A stretch of DNA of 64,000 bases from NCBI RefSeq assembly GCF_003719335.1, contig NZ_RIAS01000014.1:62001-126000 (forward strand), in the 5' to 3' direction. The notes under the pieces are model-generated. The model saw only the letters and a program-made list of their open reading frames with translations. It was not told the DNA's origin and did no database searches. Of this stretch, positions 32,191 through 41,838 are shown piece by piece; the stretch's first letter is position 1; each line of letters starts with the position of its first letter. The translations under genes were made by a program, and so were the position numbers. The DNA is from Paenibacillus amylolyticus. Lineage in GTDB: Bacteria > Bacillota > Bacilli > Paenibacillales > Paenibacillaceae.

Positions 32191-35100
32191 TTAGATCAGA
32201 TCGGATTGCTTGAGCAGACGTTCAACGAGTACAGCAACTTCTGCGCGGGTCATGTTTGCTTTTGAATCAATATTGGCATTACGCCCATTAATCAGCTTGG
32301 CACGAACGGTCAGCGCCAGATTGTCTTTTGCCCAGCCGCTGATTTGGCTGTAGTCAGCAAAGTCAGCCAGTGTTGCTGTAGCGTCAGATACAGGTGTACG
32401 TTCAGCCAGACCAGTTAGACTCATCGCTTTCGCTACGATCGTCATTGCTTGTTCACGAGTAATCGTATTCTGTGGACGGAATGTACCGTCTTCAAAGCCA
32501 TTAATCAGCTTGTACGAAACGGCAGTCTCTACAGCACCTGCGTACCACGCATCGGACCTCACATCACTAAAGGAAGTGTTGCCTTTACCTGCCGGCAGTC
32601 CCAAAGCACGAACGATAATGGCTGCAAATTCCGCACGCGTGATGTTGTTATTCGGATTAAAGGTGGTATCTGTTACACCGTTCACGATCATACGGGATCC
32701 CATATCGTTAACTGCATCCTTCGCCCAGTGACTGTTCACATCAGCGAACGTCATCGGATGCCAAACAACCGAATAATTGCTGTTTGTCAGACTGTTCAGG
32801 ACAGCATAATATTTATTATCCTGCTTGATAACTCTGGTCGGAATATGATCGATCGTGTTATCATCACGCAGTACTACGCCTGTGGTGATTTTCGATGGAT
32901 CAACATCATCCGGTAATTGAATCGTGCGCTCTACATAAGAATTGAATGAAGTTACATCTATTGCTTTACCATCTGTTGTTACTGTTACTTTGAAGTCATA
33001 CGGAACTGTGAGCAGTGTCGCATCTTTCGACTTGCTTGCTTCAGTCATCTTCGCTGTAGTCGATTCAACAGACTTGATGATTTGCAGTAAAATTTGCGTA
33101 TTGTCAGGTGTAGCACCTGCCTGACCGAGCTGTATTTCTTTGGATGGCAGCTTATATGATGCCGTATCGGTTTGAAGAACAATCGTAGCCGATTTATCCT
33201 GCATATTTTTCAAAGCTTGTCCGGTAAATTGCGCCTGATTTACATCCGAACCGGAAGGAACGGGAATGGTAACAATCGCATTAGGACCTTCTGCATCCAG
33301 CTTTGCTTTCAGTTTGTCTGAATCCACATTAATTTTGGTGGTCTTGATATTGTTCTCGGTTGTTGTGATGGCTTCGCCTGCATTTTCTTGTTTACCGTTG
33401 ACGAGCACGATCACATCCGTTTTCGTTGCGCCAGATGTTGGTACGGTTGGCGTTGTCGAAGGACTGCTTCCGCCGCCACCGGAAGAACTTCCACCGTTGC
33501 TTCCGCCACCGCCACCGCCAGAGCTTTCATTTACAACGACAGCCTTAACCAGTGCATAACGCAATACATTGCCGTTCATATCTGCTTCAACAACCACGAT
33601 GGAATCTTCATTGGACGAACTTACCAGTCCATCGGAAGACAACTCGCTATAGCCACTTACTTTCGAGCCGATTTCCGGCAGTATAGCATTGGCAGTGCCG
33701 AAGTTTTTGAAGAGCCATTGATTACCTGTGCCAGGAAGTGCAGGCGAATTGATCGTTAATACGGTTTTGCCATTATTGCCAGAACCGGATGGATCACTTG
33801 CCGTTACAACTAATGTCGGCAGCGGATCAGCTGTAAATAGCAGTAACGTAATGAGACCAGCTGGCTTGGACGAGGTGGCTGCATAACGTACTTTGACTTC
33901 ATGCTCACCCGTCAGGGATGGCAGGTTAGAGCCGTTGTACAACACATACGCCTGTCCATCGACGGAAATCTCCATCGTAGTATCCAGACCGATGATCGTA
34001 TTCAGCGTATCGTCTGCCGCAACAACCGGTGCAGGTACGATCTCGACATTCGGATCTTGGACGCCGACGACTTTACCTGTAGCCTTGGAAGCGAATGAGG
34101 TTGCTGTCGCTTTGTAGCGAACGAAGTACGTATTCACAGCGAGATGATCAATCTCATTACCGTGAATGCTATTCCACTGAATCACATCGCTAATCGTATA
34201 TTCCATAGCGCTATTTACGCCGGACAACTTACCATCATATGCCTCTGCATAGGTTGCATTGGTCACACTAATGTTCATCGGTGGCAATGGACGAGCCGGA
34301 ATGATAAATGATTGCGGTTGACTATCTACGGAACCACCACTTGCCACATGGATAACGTTTACCGTCTGATTCATCCAGTAGGAAGGAATATCGATATTAC
34401 CGTGCGTATCGGCAATGACGGTGGAGCCATTGATGGAGTAGGCGCTACCTGGCTCAAGTCCAGTCAGCTTTTCGTTCGCATAATCAATCACCGCTTGTGG
34501 AGTAGTGTGCGGTGCTTTGGCTTTGTAAATTGTAAGAGTCTGTAACGATGAATCAACACTAACGTTATACAAGTAAGGTACCGAGTTGAGAATGAAATAG
34601 ATTTGTCCAGAAGTCGAATCAGGATTCAGTTGAATGGAGTCTAAAGAGACAGACCAGTTTTTGCCGGAGCCACTCACCGCTTGCACGGATGCCGAGCCTG
34701 TCATACTGAAAATCACCATGTTGTTCGTATTGAAGCCAACCACATCTTTATCAAAAGTAAGATCAATTTTGGTTGTTGTACTTGTATCGGAACCATCCGC
34801 AACAGCAGATAGCAGAGTAACTTCAGTTATTGGCGGATAGACGGCGATTTCATAATATTGAACCGTTGTACCGTTCTCTGCTGTAACTTTGACATAGAGG
34901 TAAGTTGCTTGTCCGTCAGTTTTGATGGGGATGGTATTGTTACCCGTAACTTCATTGCTTACGTAATCGGAGCTTTTGTATAGATTGACGGTAGCTGTAG
35001 TATCTTGTAACTTTAGGCTATTCAGATCAATCTCGTCCACAGCCGCAGGCATATTCAGCTTCCATTTGATTGCATTTGCAATCGAGGTGCCGTTGCCGCC

Positions 35101-36414
35101 AGATACATCGGAGCTTGCAGGGGTCTGATTAGCAACAGAATCCAATGTAGCATTAGAGCCAGGCGTATATTCAAATGCACCCAGGTCAACGATGCCGCCA
35201 TCGATACGATACTTTCCATCCAGATCGAAGTTGGTCAATACATACGTATTGTCGCCCTGGTCGATCGCCGATACAGCTTGATTGTTCAATCTGTAATCCT
35301 GTATGTCCGTGTTTTTAAACAAACTGGAATCTGCAGAAGTGACAATTAAATTCGGGTTTACGTTCACTGGCGGAACGTCAGGTGAGGCTCTAAAGAGCAA
35401 AGCAGACAAGTTCGTCTCTGCGTTAGAATTTAGCGAAGAATTAGCAACGATATTGTTGCGGAATTCATTCTCAAACGGGGTATTAGCTGGTCGTCCCTCT
35501 TCCGTAAGGTAAGCGATAGGAGCAAGTACGGTTCCTTGGTCGTTCGACAGGCTATTGTTGGCAAATGTATTGTTATACCAGATCGCATCATAAGCACCGC
35601 CGCCGGAGCTGATAGAGCCGATTCCGGTTGAGGATGTATGTGTGTTGACTACATTATCTGCAAAAAGTGAGTTGGTAATGGTAGCTTTAACAAAGCTCTG
35701 GAAAAATAGCATCCCTTGGTATGTGTTATCGTTAGCGTTATTCGCTGCCAAAGAATTGTTCATGAATTTGACGCGATTAATGCTGACCTTATAGGGTGCC
35801 TGTACTACGCTAAGCGAAACAATGCCGCCACCGCTTTTAAACGCTTTGTTATTTCCGATAAAGTAGATGTTATCGAGCGTAACACTGGAATAATTTTCTC
35901 CATTAAGGGTTAAAGCAGAACCCATATAGTCGAGTCCGCCATGCGTATCAACAGTATTAAAGTTTTTCATAACCAGGTTGGACATACTGAACGTTCCGCT
36001 ACCATTGGCATATATTCCCTGTACACCATTGCCGTCAATCGTAATTACAGGTTTGCCTTGAGCATCGGTCAGGCCTTCGATCGTGAAGCTGCCGGTAGAT
36101 TGCGCACCGATCTCAACGGATGTATTATCACCCGGATTCCAATGGGTCAGGCTACCCATTAGTGTAATCGTCGCCCCTGCAAGAGAAGCATCAAATATGA
36201 CTTTACCATCAGGGACTTGTCCAGCCTGAGCAATCGCCCAAGCTAGTGAGCCTGTGCTGTCATCACCGTTCGCATTGACTACTGTAAAAATGTTGTTTGA
36301 AGTTGGTACTGCGAAAACCGAACCAGCTGCACTTGAAAAAGAGCTTAGCAGAAGAATCAAGCACAACGAAATTCTAAGTATCCTTGTTTTTGACATTGTA
36401 AGATATCGGTTCAC
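32191..36414 (-). CDS. Giant S-layer homology (SLH) surface protein with beta-helix N-domain
   Basis: A 1407-residue exported protein from a GTG at 36414 (AAAGGTGAT upstream). A signal peptide (ILRISLCLILLLSSFSSAA) is followed by a right-handed beta-helix/choice-of-anchor region (NANGDDSTGSLAWAIAQAG to about residue 420, with DLDGKYRIDGGIVDLGAFEY). Bacterial Ig/cadherin-like repeats come next. A Gly/Ser linker (ESSGGGGGGSNGGSSSGGGG) lies near residue 970, then a Paenibacillus-type domain, then three SLH repeats from about residue 1219 to the end (FADVNSHWAKDAVNDMGSRM, FSDVRSDAWYAGAVETAV, LADFADYSQISGWAKDNLAL). SLH repeats anchor it to pyruvylated wall polymer. It could bind or cut a polysaccharide, but no catalytic residues are evident. 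Confidence 0.88.
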   Translation of the reverse strand: MNRYLTMSKTRILRISLCLILLLSSFSSAAGSVFAVPTSNNIFTVVNANGDDSTGSLAWAIAQAGQVPDGKVIFDASLAGATITLMGSLTHWNPGDNTSVEIGAQSTGSFTIEGLTDAQGKPVITIDGNGVQGIYANGSGTFSMSNLVMKNFNTVDTHGGLDYMGSALTLNGENYSSVTLDNIYFIGNNKAFKSGGGIVSLSVVQAPYKVSINRVKFMNNSLAANNANDNTYQGMLFFQSFVKATITNSLFADNVVNTHTSSTGIGSISSGGGAYDAIWYNNTFANNSLSNDQGTVLAPIAYLTEEGRPANTPFENEFRNNIVANSSLNSNAETNLSALLFRASPDVPPVNVNPNLIVTSADSSLFKNTDIQDYRLNNQAVSAIDQGDNTYVLTNFDLDGKYRIDGGIVDLGAFEYTPGSNATLDSVANQTPASSDVSGGNGTSIANAIKWKLNMPAAVDEIDLNSLKLQDTTATVNLYKSSDYVSNEVTGNNTIPIKTDGQATYLYVKVTAENGTTVQYYEIAVYPPITEVTLLSAVADGSDTSTTTKIDLTFDKDVVGFNTNNMVIFSMTGSASVQAVSGSGKNWSVSLDSIQLNPDSTSGQIYFILNSVPYLYNVSVDSSLQTLTIYKAKAPHTTPQAVIDYANEKLTGLEPGSAYSINGSTVIADTHGNIDIPSYWMNQTVNVIHVASGGSVDSQPQSFIIPARPLPPMNISVTNATYAEAYDGKLSGVNSAMEYTISDVIQWNSIHGNEIDHLAVNTYFVRYKATATSFASKATGKVVGVQDPNVEIVPAPVVAADDTLNTIIGLDTTMEISVDGQAYVLYNGSNLPSLTGEHEVKVRYAATSSKPAGLITLLLFTADPLPTLVVTASDPSGSGNNGKTVLTINSPALPGTGNQWLFKNFGTANAILPEIGSKVSGYSELSSDGLVSSSNEDSIVVVEADMNGNVLRYALVKAVVVNESSGGGGGGSNGGSSSGGGGSSPSTTPTVPTSGATKTDVIVLVNGKQENAGEAITTTENNIKTTKINVDSDKLKAKLDAEGPNAIVTIPVPSGSDVNQAQFTGQALKNMQDKSATIVLQTDTASYKLPSKEIQLGQAGATPDNTQILLQIIKSVESTTAKMTEASKSKDATLLTVPYDFKVTVTTDGKAIDVTSFNSYVERTIQLPDDVDPSKITTGVVLRDDNTIDHIPTRVIKQDNKYYAVLNSLTNSNYSVVWHPMTFADVNSHWAKDAVNDMGSRMIVNGVTDTTFNPNNNITRAEFAAIIVRALGLPAGKGNTSFSDVRSDAWYAGAVETAVSYKLINGFEDGTFRPQNTITREQAMTIVAKAMSLTGLAERTPVSDATATLADFADYSQISGWAKDNLALTVRAKLINGRNANIDSKANMTRAEVAVLVERLLKQSDLI

Positions 36415-36532
36415 ATCATCACCTTTTTCCCTTATCAATTTGGTTTACGTCTTATGTCAGATCGTATTCTTTTTATCGGTTTTACTTTTTCAATTGCTTA
36501 GTGACTATAGAAAGAAGAGAGGACATAAAAAA

Positions 36533-36595
36533 ATGGAAACAGCTTCATCGGAAGCAAAGGCGTCGCCTTTATTAAACTACCAAAAGGAGCATTGA
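36533..36595 (+). CDS. Possible 20-residue leader peptide upstream of ltrA
   Basis: ATG at 36533 with AGAGAGGAC upstream opens a 20-codon frame (METASSEAKA, then SPLLNYQKEH) whose stop at 36593-36595 lies between the ribosome site and the ATG of the next gene. Ribosomes finishing it would be placed at the ltrA start. The perfect palindrome AAAGGCGTCGCCTTT lies within it. Its translation is unproven. Confidence 0.35.
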   Translation: METASSEAKASPLLNYQKEH

Positions 36596-36598
36596 GGG

Positions 36599-37687
36599 AT
36601 GATGGAGAAAAAAGTCACCTGGCTGGAGCTGTTCTATGATTTACTTTTTGTCGCGGCAGTCTCCAAAGCAGGCCATGTCTTGTTACATGCCGAGCACGGC
36701 GTTATTACATTCGAATATTTATTAAAGTTTGTGTTAATCTTCATCCCGGTATGGTGGGCATGGGTCGGTCAGACATTATTTATCAACCGTTACGGTCAGG
36801 ATATTCTGAGCCACCGGATTTTCCTCATCCTTCAACTGCTGTCCGTTCTCGTTATGACGGCGAGTCTGTCTACACATTTTGACGAACACTATCTGTCCTT
36901 CTTCGTAGGTTACATAGGTTCCAGAGCGTTTACCGCGATTCAGTACCTGACAATCCACAAGTCAAAAAGCGAGCATCAGCAGCAGGCCGCCCGTTTCCTG
37001 GGCCTCTCGTTTATCATTGGCATCGTGATCTCATCCGGTTCCCTGTTCTTTGATTCATGGGTGCGGTATGTGATTTTGTATGCCGGAATCGCCGTGGATA
37101 TTATTTTGCCGCTGCTAGGCCGTAAAAATCTGGTGAAAGTGCCTGTGCAGACGCATCATCTGCTGGAACGTTTTGCTCTTTTTACTCTCATTCTGCTCGG
37201 TGAATCGGTTGTCAGCATTATCGCGGTATTGTCGGCCGATCACTGGGATCTGAACTCCATTCTGTTCACCGTCTTCACCTCTCTATTTGTCATCGCCATG
37301 TGGTGGCAGTACTTCGATAACGTGGAGAAAAAAGTGAGCAAAGAGATGCAAACCGCCGGGCAGGCGATCATCTACGGGCATCTATTTATCTACATCTCCC
37401 TGAGTATGATCGCTGCTTCGATCCAACTGCTGTACCAGAACCTGCTGAACTATGAGTTCATGCTTGCGTTTGTATTTGGCTCGGCGCTACTGTATTTCCT
37501 GTCAACAACCCTTGTGTTTCATCGCTACAGACACCCGCATCTCCGCCTCCGTCCAGTTCATATGGTGGTCATGGTGGGACTGCTAGTGGCCTTTGTGGTG
37601 GTGGATCTAATCTACCGCGTTCCCGGATATGTGATTATGGGTGAGGAGATGCTGTTCTTTTTGGTGTACGCGAAGCTGACGACATGA
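36599..37687 (+). CDS. ltrA: Low temperature requirement protein A (LtrA) family membrane protein
   Basis: A 362-residue polytopic membrane protein with about ten hydrophobic helices. The start TWLELFYDLLFVAAVSKAGH is the LtrA hallmark (WxELFFDLxFVxA), and WWAWVGQTLFINRYGQD, LLERFALFTLILLGESVVSI and AMWWQYFDN are further conserved segments. LtrA was named from a Listeria mutant unable to grow in the cold; the biochemical role is not established. AAAGGAG lies 9 bases before the ATG and is embedded in the end of a possible leader peptide. A terminator follows. Confidence 0.9.
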   Translation: MMEKKVTWLELFYDLLFVAAVSKAGHVLLHAEHGVITFEYLLKFVLIFIPVWWAWVGQTLFINRYGQDILSHRIFLILQLLSVLVMTASLSTHFDEHYLSFFVGYIGSRAFTAIQYLTIHKSKSEHQQQAARFLGLSFIIGIVISSGSLFFDSWVRYVILYAGIAVDIILPLLGRKNLVKVPVQTHHLLERFALFTLILLGESVVSIIAVLSADHWDLNSILFTVFTSLFVIAMWWQYFDNVEKKVSKEMQTAGQAIIYGHLFIYISLSMIAASIQLLYQNLLNYEFMLAFVFGSALLYFLSTTLVFHRYRHPHLRLRPVHMVVMVGLLVAFVVVDLIYRVPGYVIMGEEMLFFLVYAKLTT

Positions 37688-37715
37688 TCTACGTTTATAT
37701 AGAAAAAGTAGCAAG

Positions 37716-37744
37716 AGCCACGGACAAATTTTGTTCGTGGCTTT
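37716..37744 (+). terminator. Terminator after ltrA
   Basis: AGCCACGGACAA (37716-37727) pairs with TTGTTCGTGGCT (37731-37742), followed by TTCATTTTTGTT. The rest of the 304-base gap up to 37992 is AT-rich and contains only the ribosome site of the next gene that I can support. Confidence 0.8.
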
Positions 37745-37991
37745 CATTTTTGTTATAAGAACATAAATATTTCTCATATATTTTCATGTGCGGAATCTGT
37801 TAAGATGGGACTAGGTACAAGTAAATCTGCCATATCCATGAAGTTCGTTCTATTTTTTAAATGAGCTTAGCTTGGGCAAGAGTAATTTTTAGATTATTTT
37901 TCCATCGCAGAGAATTGGAATACGATCTAATCTTGTTTATAAATAGCCGTTTCACACAGATATGGAGATGACATTTCAGGAGGGAAATCAC

Positions 37992-40775
37992 TTGAGTACG
38001 AATCTAATTGGTGTTCCATTGGAAGGGTTTGCAGAGTTCAGCCGTACGGTAGCTGCCGAAGGAGCCGTTTTGCTTAAAAATGAAGGACAGGTGCTTCCAC
38101 TCGGCCATTCCGAAAACGTTTCAGTTTTCGGCCGAATTCAAGTAAATTATTATCGCAGCGGCACAGGTTCAGGCGGTAGTGTTCATGTCGCATATACCAC
38201 GAATCTGCTGGATGGACTGCGCAGCAAAAAGAACATTAACGTTAACGAAGAACTGGCAGCTGTTTATGAGAAATGGATTGAGGAAAATCCGTTTGATGAT
38301 GGCGGCAAAGTATGGGCGGCCGAGCCGTGGAATCAGAAGGAAATGCCACTCACAGACGAGCTGGTCGCACAGGCCAGAAGTAAATCGAGTAAAGCGATCG
38401 TGGTGATCGGACGCACCGCGGGGGAAGACCAGGATAATGCAGATGCACCAGGAAGTTATCGTCTGACAGACGATGAGAAGGCGATGCTGAAGCATGTGAC
38501 GAACCATTTTGAACATACGATTGTAGTACTCAACGTCTCCAATATTATGGATATGAGCTGGTTGAACGAAACGGTTCTACATCCGATTCAAGGTGTGATC
38601 TACTCCTGGCACGGCGGCATGGAGGGCGGTAACGCGATTGCGGACGTACTGGCAGGAGACGTTACACCAAGCGGTAAACTAACGGATACGATTGCTTATT
38701 CTATTGAGGATTATCCGTCCACAAGTAACTACGGAAACGAGTTCAAGAACCTGTATCAGGAAGATATTTATGTGGGTTATCGTTTTTTCGAAACGTTTCG
38801 ACCTGAAAAAGTACAATTTGAGTTCGGTTACGGCTTGTCGTACACCACTTTTGCCACACAAATCGAGGAAGCTCGTACAGTTACCAACAATGGGGAGACC
38901 TTGATCGAGGTTCGTGTGAACGTAATCAACTCCGGTACAACCTATGCAGGTAAAGAAGTGGTTCAGGTTTATTATGAAGCACCGCAAGGGGAACTGGGAC
39001 AACCGGTGAAAGCACTTGCCGCTTTTGGCAAAACAGGACTGCTGCAGCCCGGCGATTCCGAGCTGTTAACGATCCGTTTCCCGGTAAATCGCATGGCTTC
39101 GTATGATGATGCGGGTGTAACGGGGTATGCTTCCGCATACGTGCTTGAAGCAGGAACATACCGTCTGCATGTGGGCACGAGTGTGAAGCAGGTAGAGCAT
39201 GTTGGCATCGATGGCCAAGATGGCTATGTTGTGGGCACGGTTCGACTGGTGGAGCAATTGCAGGAAGCGATGGCGCCAACGGAAGATTTTACACGGTTGA
39301 AACCGGGCATTCGCAAGGCGGATGGATCGTATGAGCTGACGTATGTAGATGTGCCAAAGCGCAAAGTGTCTATCGCGGACCGCATTACGCAGAACTTGCC
39401 GCAAACGTTGGAGCAAACGGGCAATCAGGGTTATAAATTGAGCGATGTGAAGGCGGGTAAAGTCAGTCTGGAAGCTTTTGTGGCTCAACTGAACGATCAG
39501 GATCTGGCAGCAATTGTACGCGGCGAAGGCATGAGCAGCCCGCTGGTTACTTCGGGAACCGCATCTGCTTTCGGCGGTGTGAGTGACAGCCTGTTTAACT
39601 ATGGCATTCCGGTGGCCTGTACGGCAGATGGCCCGTCCGGTATCCGTATGGATAGTGGGGAAAAGGCAACACAAGTATCCATCGGAACGCTGCTGGCGGC
39701 AACGTGGAACGCAGACTTGGTGGAAGAACTGTATGTGATGGAAGGACAAGAGTTGCTGCGCAATCAGGTGGATACCCTTCTCGGGCCTGGGCTCAATATC
39801 CGCCGCAGTCCGCTGAATGGTCGTAACTTCGAGTACTTCTCGGAAGATCCGCTGATTTCGGGTGTATTTGCCGCAGCATGTACGAAAGGCATCATGAAGG
39901 GCGGTTCTAACGCCACCCTGAAACACTTTGCCTGCAACAACCAGGAGAAGCACCGCAGTAAAGTCGATGCTGTTGTATCCGAACGAGCGCTGCGTGAAAT
40001 TTATCTGAAAGGGTTCGAGATTGCGGTAAAAGAGGGTGGAGCCAACTCCATCATGACCTCTTACAATCCGATTAACGGACATTGGGCTGCGTCCAACTAT
40101 GATCTGAACACGACCATTTTACGTGGAGAGTGGAACTTCGACGGCATTGTGATGACCGACTGGTGGGCCATTATGAACGATGTGGTTGAAGGCGGAGAAG
40201 CTGATCGCAAGTTCACGAACTGGATGGTTCGCGCTCAGAATGACCTCTATATGGTTGTGCCAAACTATGGCGCAGAGATTAACGGCTGGGACGACAATAC
40301 CATTGAATCGCTCGAAAATGGAACCTTGACCCGCGGTGAGCTGCAGCGCTCCGCGATCAACATCTGTAAATTCATCATGAACGCGCCGGTATCCTCACGC
40401 AAACATGAGATTGTAGAGAACGTGGCTTCGTTCCAGGCGAACGCGGCTCTGTCGGTGGCAGACGCTCAGTCGCTGGCTGAGAACGCACAGGTAAAACCTG
40501 CGGTAGCTGAGCCTGTATATATGAAAGTGGATGAAGCAGGCCAATACCGGATTATTGTGCAGATCATGTCACCTGAGCCTGAACTGGCACAAAGTGCATG
40601 TAATGTGCTGCTGAATGGTCAGCTTGCTACGACGATCCAAACGAACGGTACAGAGGGCAAATGGATCAGACAAAAGTTGGTGAAAGTGCAGCTGGAGGCC
40701 GGGCTGTATGAACTCAAGCTGGACTTTACTAAACCGGGTCTACAGATCGATTGGATTGAATTCAAGCAGGTATAG
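37992..40775 (+). CDS. Glycoside hydrolase family 3 beta-glucosidase-like enzyme with reversed domain order
   Basis: A 927-residue protein from a TTG at 37992 with AGGAGGG upstream. The usual GH3 order is inverted: the C-type alpha/beta sandwich (EGAVLLKNEGQVLPLG, then VVLNVSNIMDMSW and GMEGGNAIADVLAGDVTPSG) and a fibronectin-III-like domain come first. The TIM-barrel domain follows from about residue 500 (CTADGPSGIRMDS, GPGLNIRRSPLNGRNFEYFS, KHFACNNQEKHR) with the nucleophile Asp in IVMTDWWAI. A C-terminal domain of about 90 residues (YRIIVQIMSPEPELAQSACN) looks like a carbohydrate-binding sandwich. No signal peptide. It hydrolyses terminal beta-linked glucose or a related sugar. Monocistronic. 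Confidence 0.9.
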   Translation: MSTNLIGVPLEGFAEFSRTVAAEGAVLLKNEGQVLPLGHSENVSVFGRIQVNYYRSGTGSGGSVHVAYTTNLLDGLRSKKNINVNEELAAVYEKWIEENPFDDGGKVWAAEPWNQKEMPLTDELVAQARSKSSKAIVVIGRTAGEDQDNADAPGSYRLTDDEKAMLKHVTNHFEHTIVVLNVSNIMDMSWLNETVLHPIQGVIYSWHGGMEGGNAIADVLAGDVTPSGKLTDTIAYSIEDYPSTSNYGNEFKNLYQEDIYVGYRFFETFRPEKVQFEFGYGLSYTTFATQIEEARTVTNNGETLIEVRVNVINSGTTYAGKEVVQVYYEAPQGELGQPVKALAAFGKTGLLQPGDSELLTIRFPVNRMASYDDAGVTGYASAYVLEAGTYRLHVGTSVKQVEHVGIDGQDGYVVGTVRLVEQLQEAMAPTEDFTRLKPGIRKADGSYELTYVDVPKRKVSIADRITQNLPQTLEQTGNQGYKLSDVKAGKVSLEAFVAQLNDQDLAAIVRGEGMSSPLVTSGTASAFGGVSDSLFNYGIPVACTADGPSGIRMDSGEKATQVSIGTLLAATWNADLVEELYVMEGQELLRNQVDTLLGPGLNIRRSPLNGRNFEYFSEDPLISGVFAAACTKGIMKGGSNATLKHFACNNQEKHRSKVDAVVSERALREIYLKGFEIAVKEGGANSIMTSYNPINGHWAASNYDLNTTILRGEWNFDGIVMTDWWAIMNDVVEGGEADRKFTNWMVRAQNDLYMVVPNYGAEINGWDDNTIESLENGTLTRGELQRSAINICKFIMNAPVSSRKHEIVENVASFQANAALSVADAQSLAENAQVKPAVAEPVYMKVDEAGQYRIIVQIMSPEPELAQSACNVLLNGQLATTIQTNGTEGKWIRQKLVKVQLEAGLYELKLDFTKPGLQIDWIEFKQV

Positions 40776-40925
40776 GTTGGTTAGGTGTAACGGTATAGGT
40801 GCGACATAAAAGGTGACCTGTAAATGGATTGGCAAATGCATGCACTCGGGTCTTTGTCAAAGTAGAAGTGCAATAGTGTGGTGCTAAAACCAGTGTAGCG
40901 CCAAAACCATTATAGGAATTTTAAC

Positions 40926-40953
40926 AAAGGACACTGCTTGCGGTGTCCTTTTG
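40926..40953 (+). terminator. Terminator after the reversed-order GH3 gene
   Basis: AAAGGACAC (40926-40934) pairs with GTGTCCTTT (40943-40951), followed by TGTTG. Confidence 0.7.
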
Positions 40954-41036
40954 TTGTCACCGGAGAAGCAGACTGTTATGATCGAGTTACGGGATCGTGG
41001 TCAAACAGAATAATGGGGTCAGGGGTGTGGCAAACG

Positions 41037-41228
41037 ATGAAAAGATACAATTATTTAAGTCCGATACTGCTGATTGTCGTCGCATTGATCGTGCGAGGGC
41101 TTGTAACCAACGTATGTATGTTGTTTGGATTGTCGCAAGAGGTGTCCAGCAATATTGCGATGCTCGCCATGATTATTGTGGCTTTGATTATGTTCAACCG
41201 CATGACGAAAGCCCGGCGTAACAAGTAG
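41037..41228 (+). CDS. Small two-helix membrane protein, 63 aa
   Basis: A short protein with two hydrophobic helices (YLSPILLIVVALIVRGLVT and SNIAMLAMIIVALIMFN) and a basic tail TKARRNK, so the C-terminus is probably cytoplasmic. The ATG at 41037 follows GGGGTGTGG, a weak ribosome site. A GTG four codons earlier is an alternative. It stands alone after the GH3 terminator. I recognise no family. Confidence 0.5.
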   Translation: MKRYNYLSPILLIVVALIVRGLVTNVCMLFGLSQEVSSNIAMLAMIIVALIMFNRMTKARRNK

Positions 41229-41838
41229 ATTGGTGTGGTCTGCGACGGGTCAAGTAGATATAGAAGAACAGTTTTGAAAGCCCTTTATTTTATTCAAAGG
41301 TGAGGAACATGGAGGGCTGGAACAGGTCACGAAGACGCTAAGACATGATACAAAGACGATGTAGATATTCTTCTGCCTCGTCTTTTTTTGCTTCATGTGT
41401 GAGAATCTCTTTATACACAAAAAAAGAAACGGCACAGGATATTTCCTATACCGCTCCACGATTCAGATTTCATTTTTTATGTTAGTTCTGCGTTTGAGCT
41501 AAACTTATGACATTGCTCCTGGTAATCAATTGTCTTAGATTGAGAAGGTATGAATAAGTTATTACTCTCTTTTTTTATCATTAAATCGCCGACGAAATAC
41601 CAAAGCCGAGACAGCAAATATAATAAAACATACAGCATTAAGAAGATGGTTTATAAAACGCAGACATAACAAAAGGCTCATGTTGGATAAAACAAACACG
41701 GGCCTTTTGTTATGTGAAAAATGAATATATACATACTCTGCCTATAGAGGATGAGATATTCACCCTATACTGATGCTAGGAAAGAATGATGGTATCAGAG
41801 ATCGTTAATTGAGATATCGGAATCGGAGGAGTTGCAAA
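41229..41838. other. 610-base intergenic region with two hairpins
   Basis: Two terminator-like hairpins are present. AAAGACGA (41352-41359) pairs with TCGTCTTT (41378-41385), followed by T's. ACATAACAAAAGGC (41664-41677) pairs perfectly with GCCTTTTGTTATGT (41702-41715). The sequence between them is AT-rich and contains no ORF with a convincing ribosome site; it may be decayed coding sequence. Confidence 0.6.

Noticed and set aside
39066..40082. 338-codon ORF antisense to the reversed-order GH3 gene
   Set aside because: Shadow of coding sequence; the sense frame has the GH3 catalytic motifs.
41250..41459. 69-codon minus-strand ORF
   Set aside because: Crosses a terminator-like hairpin, has skewed composition and no ribosome site.
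41562..41681. 39-codon minus-strand frame with one membrane-like helix
   Set aside because: Hydrophobic pattern is suggestive, but there is no ribosome site and its start lies inside the hairpin at 41664-41715.
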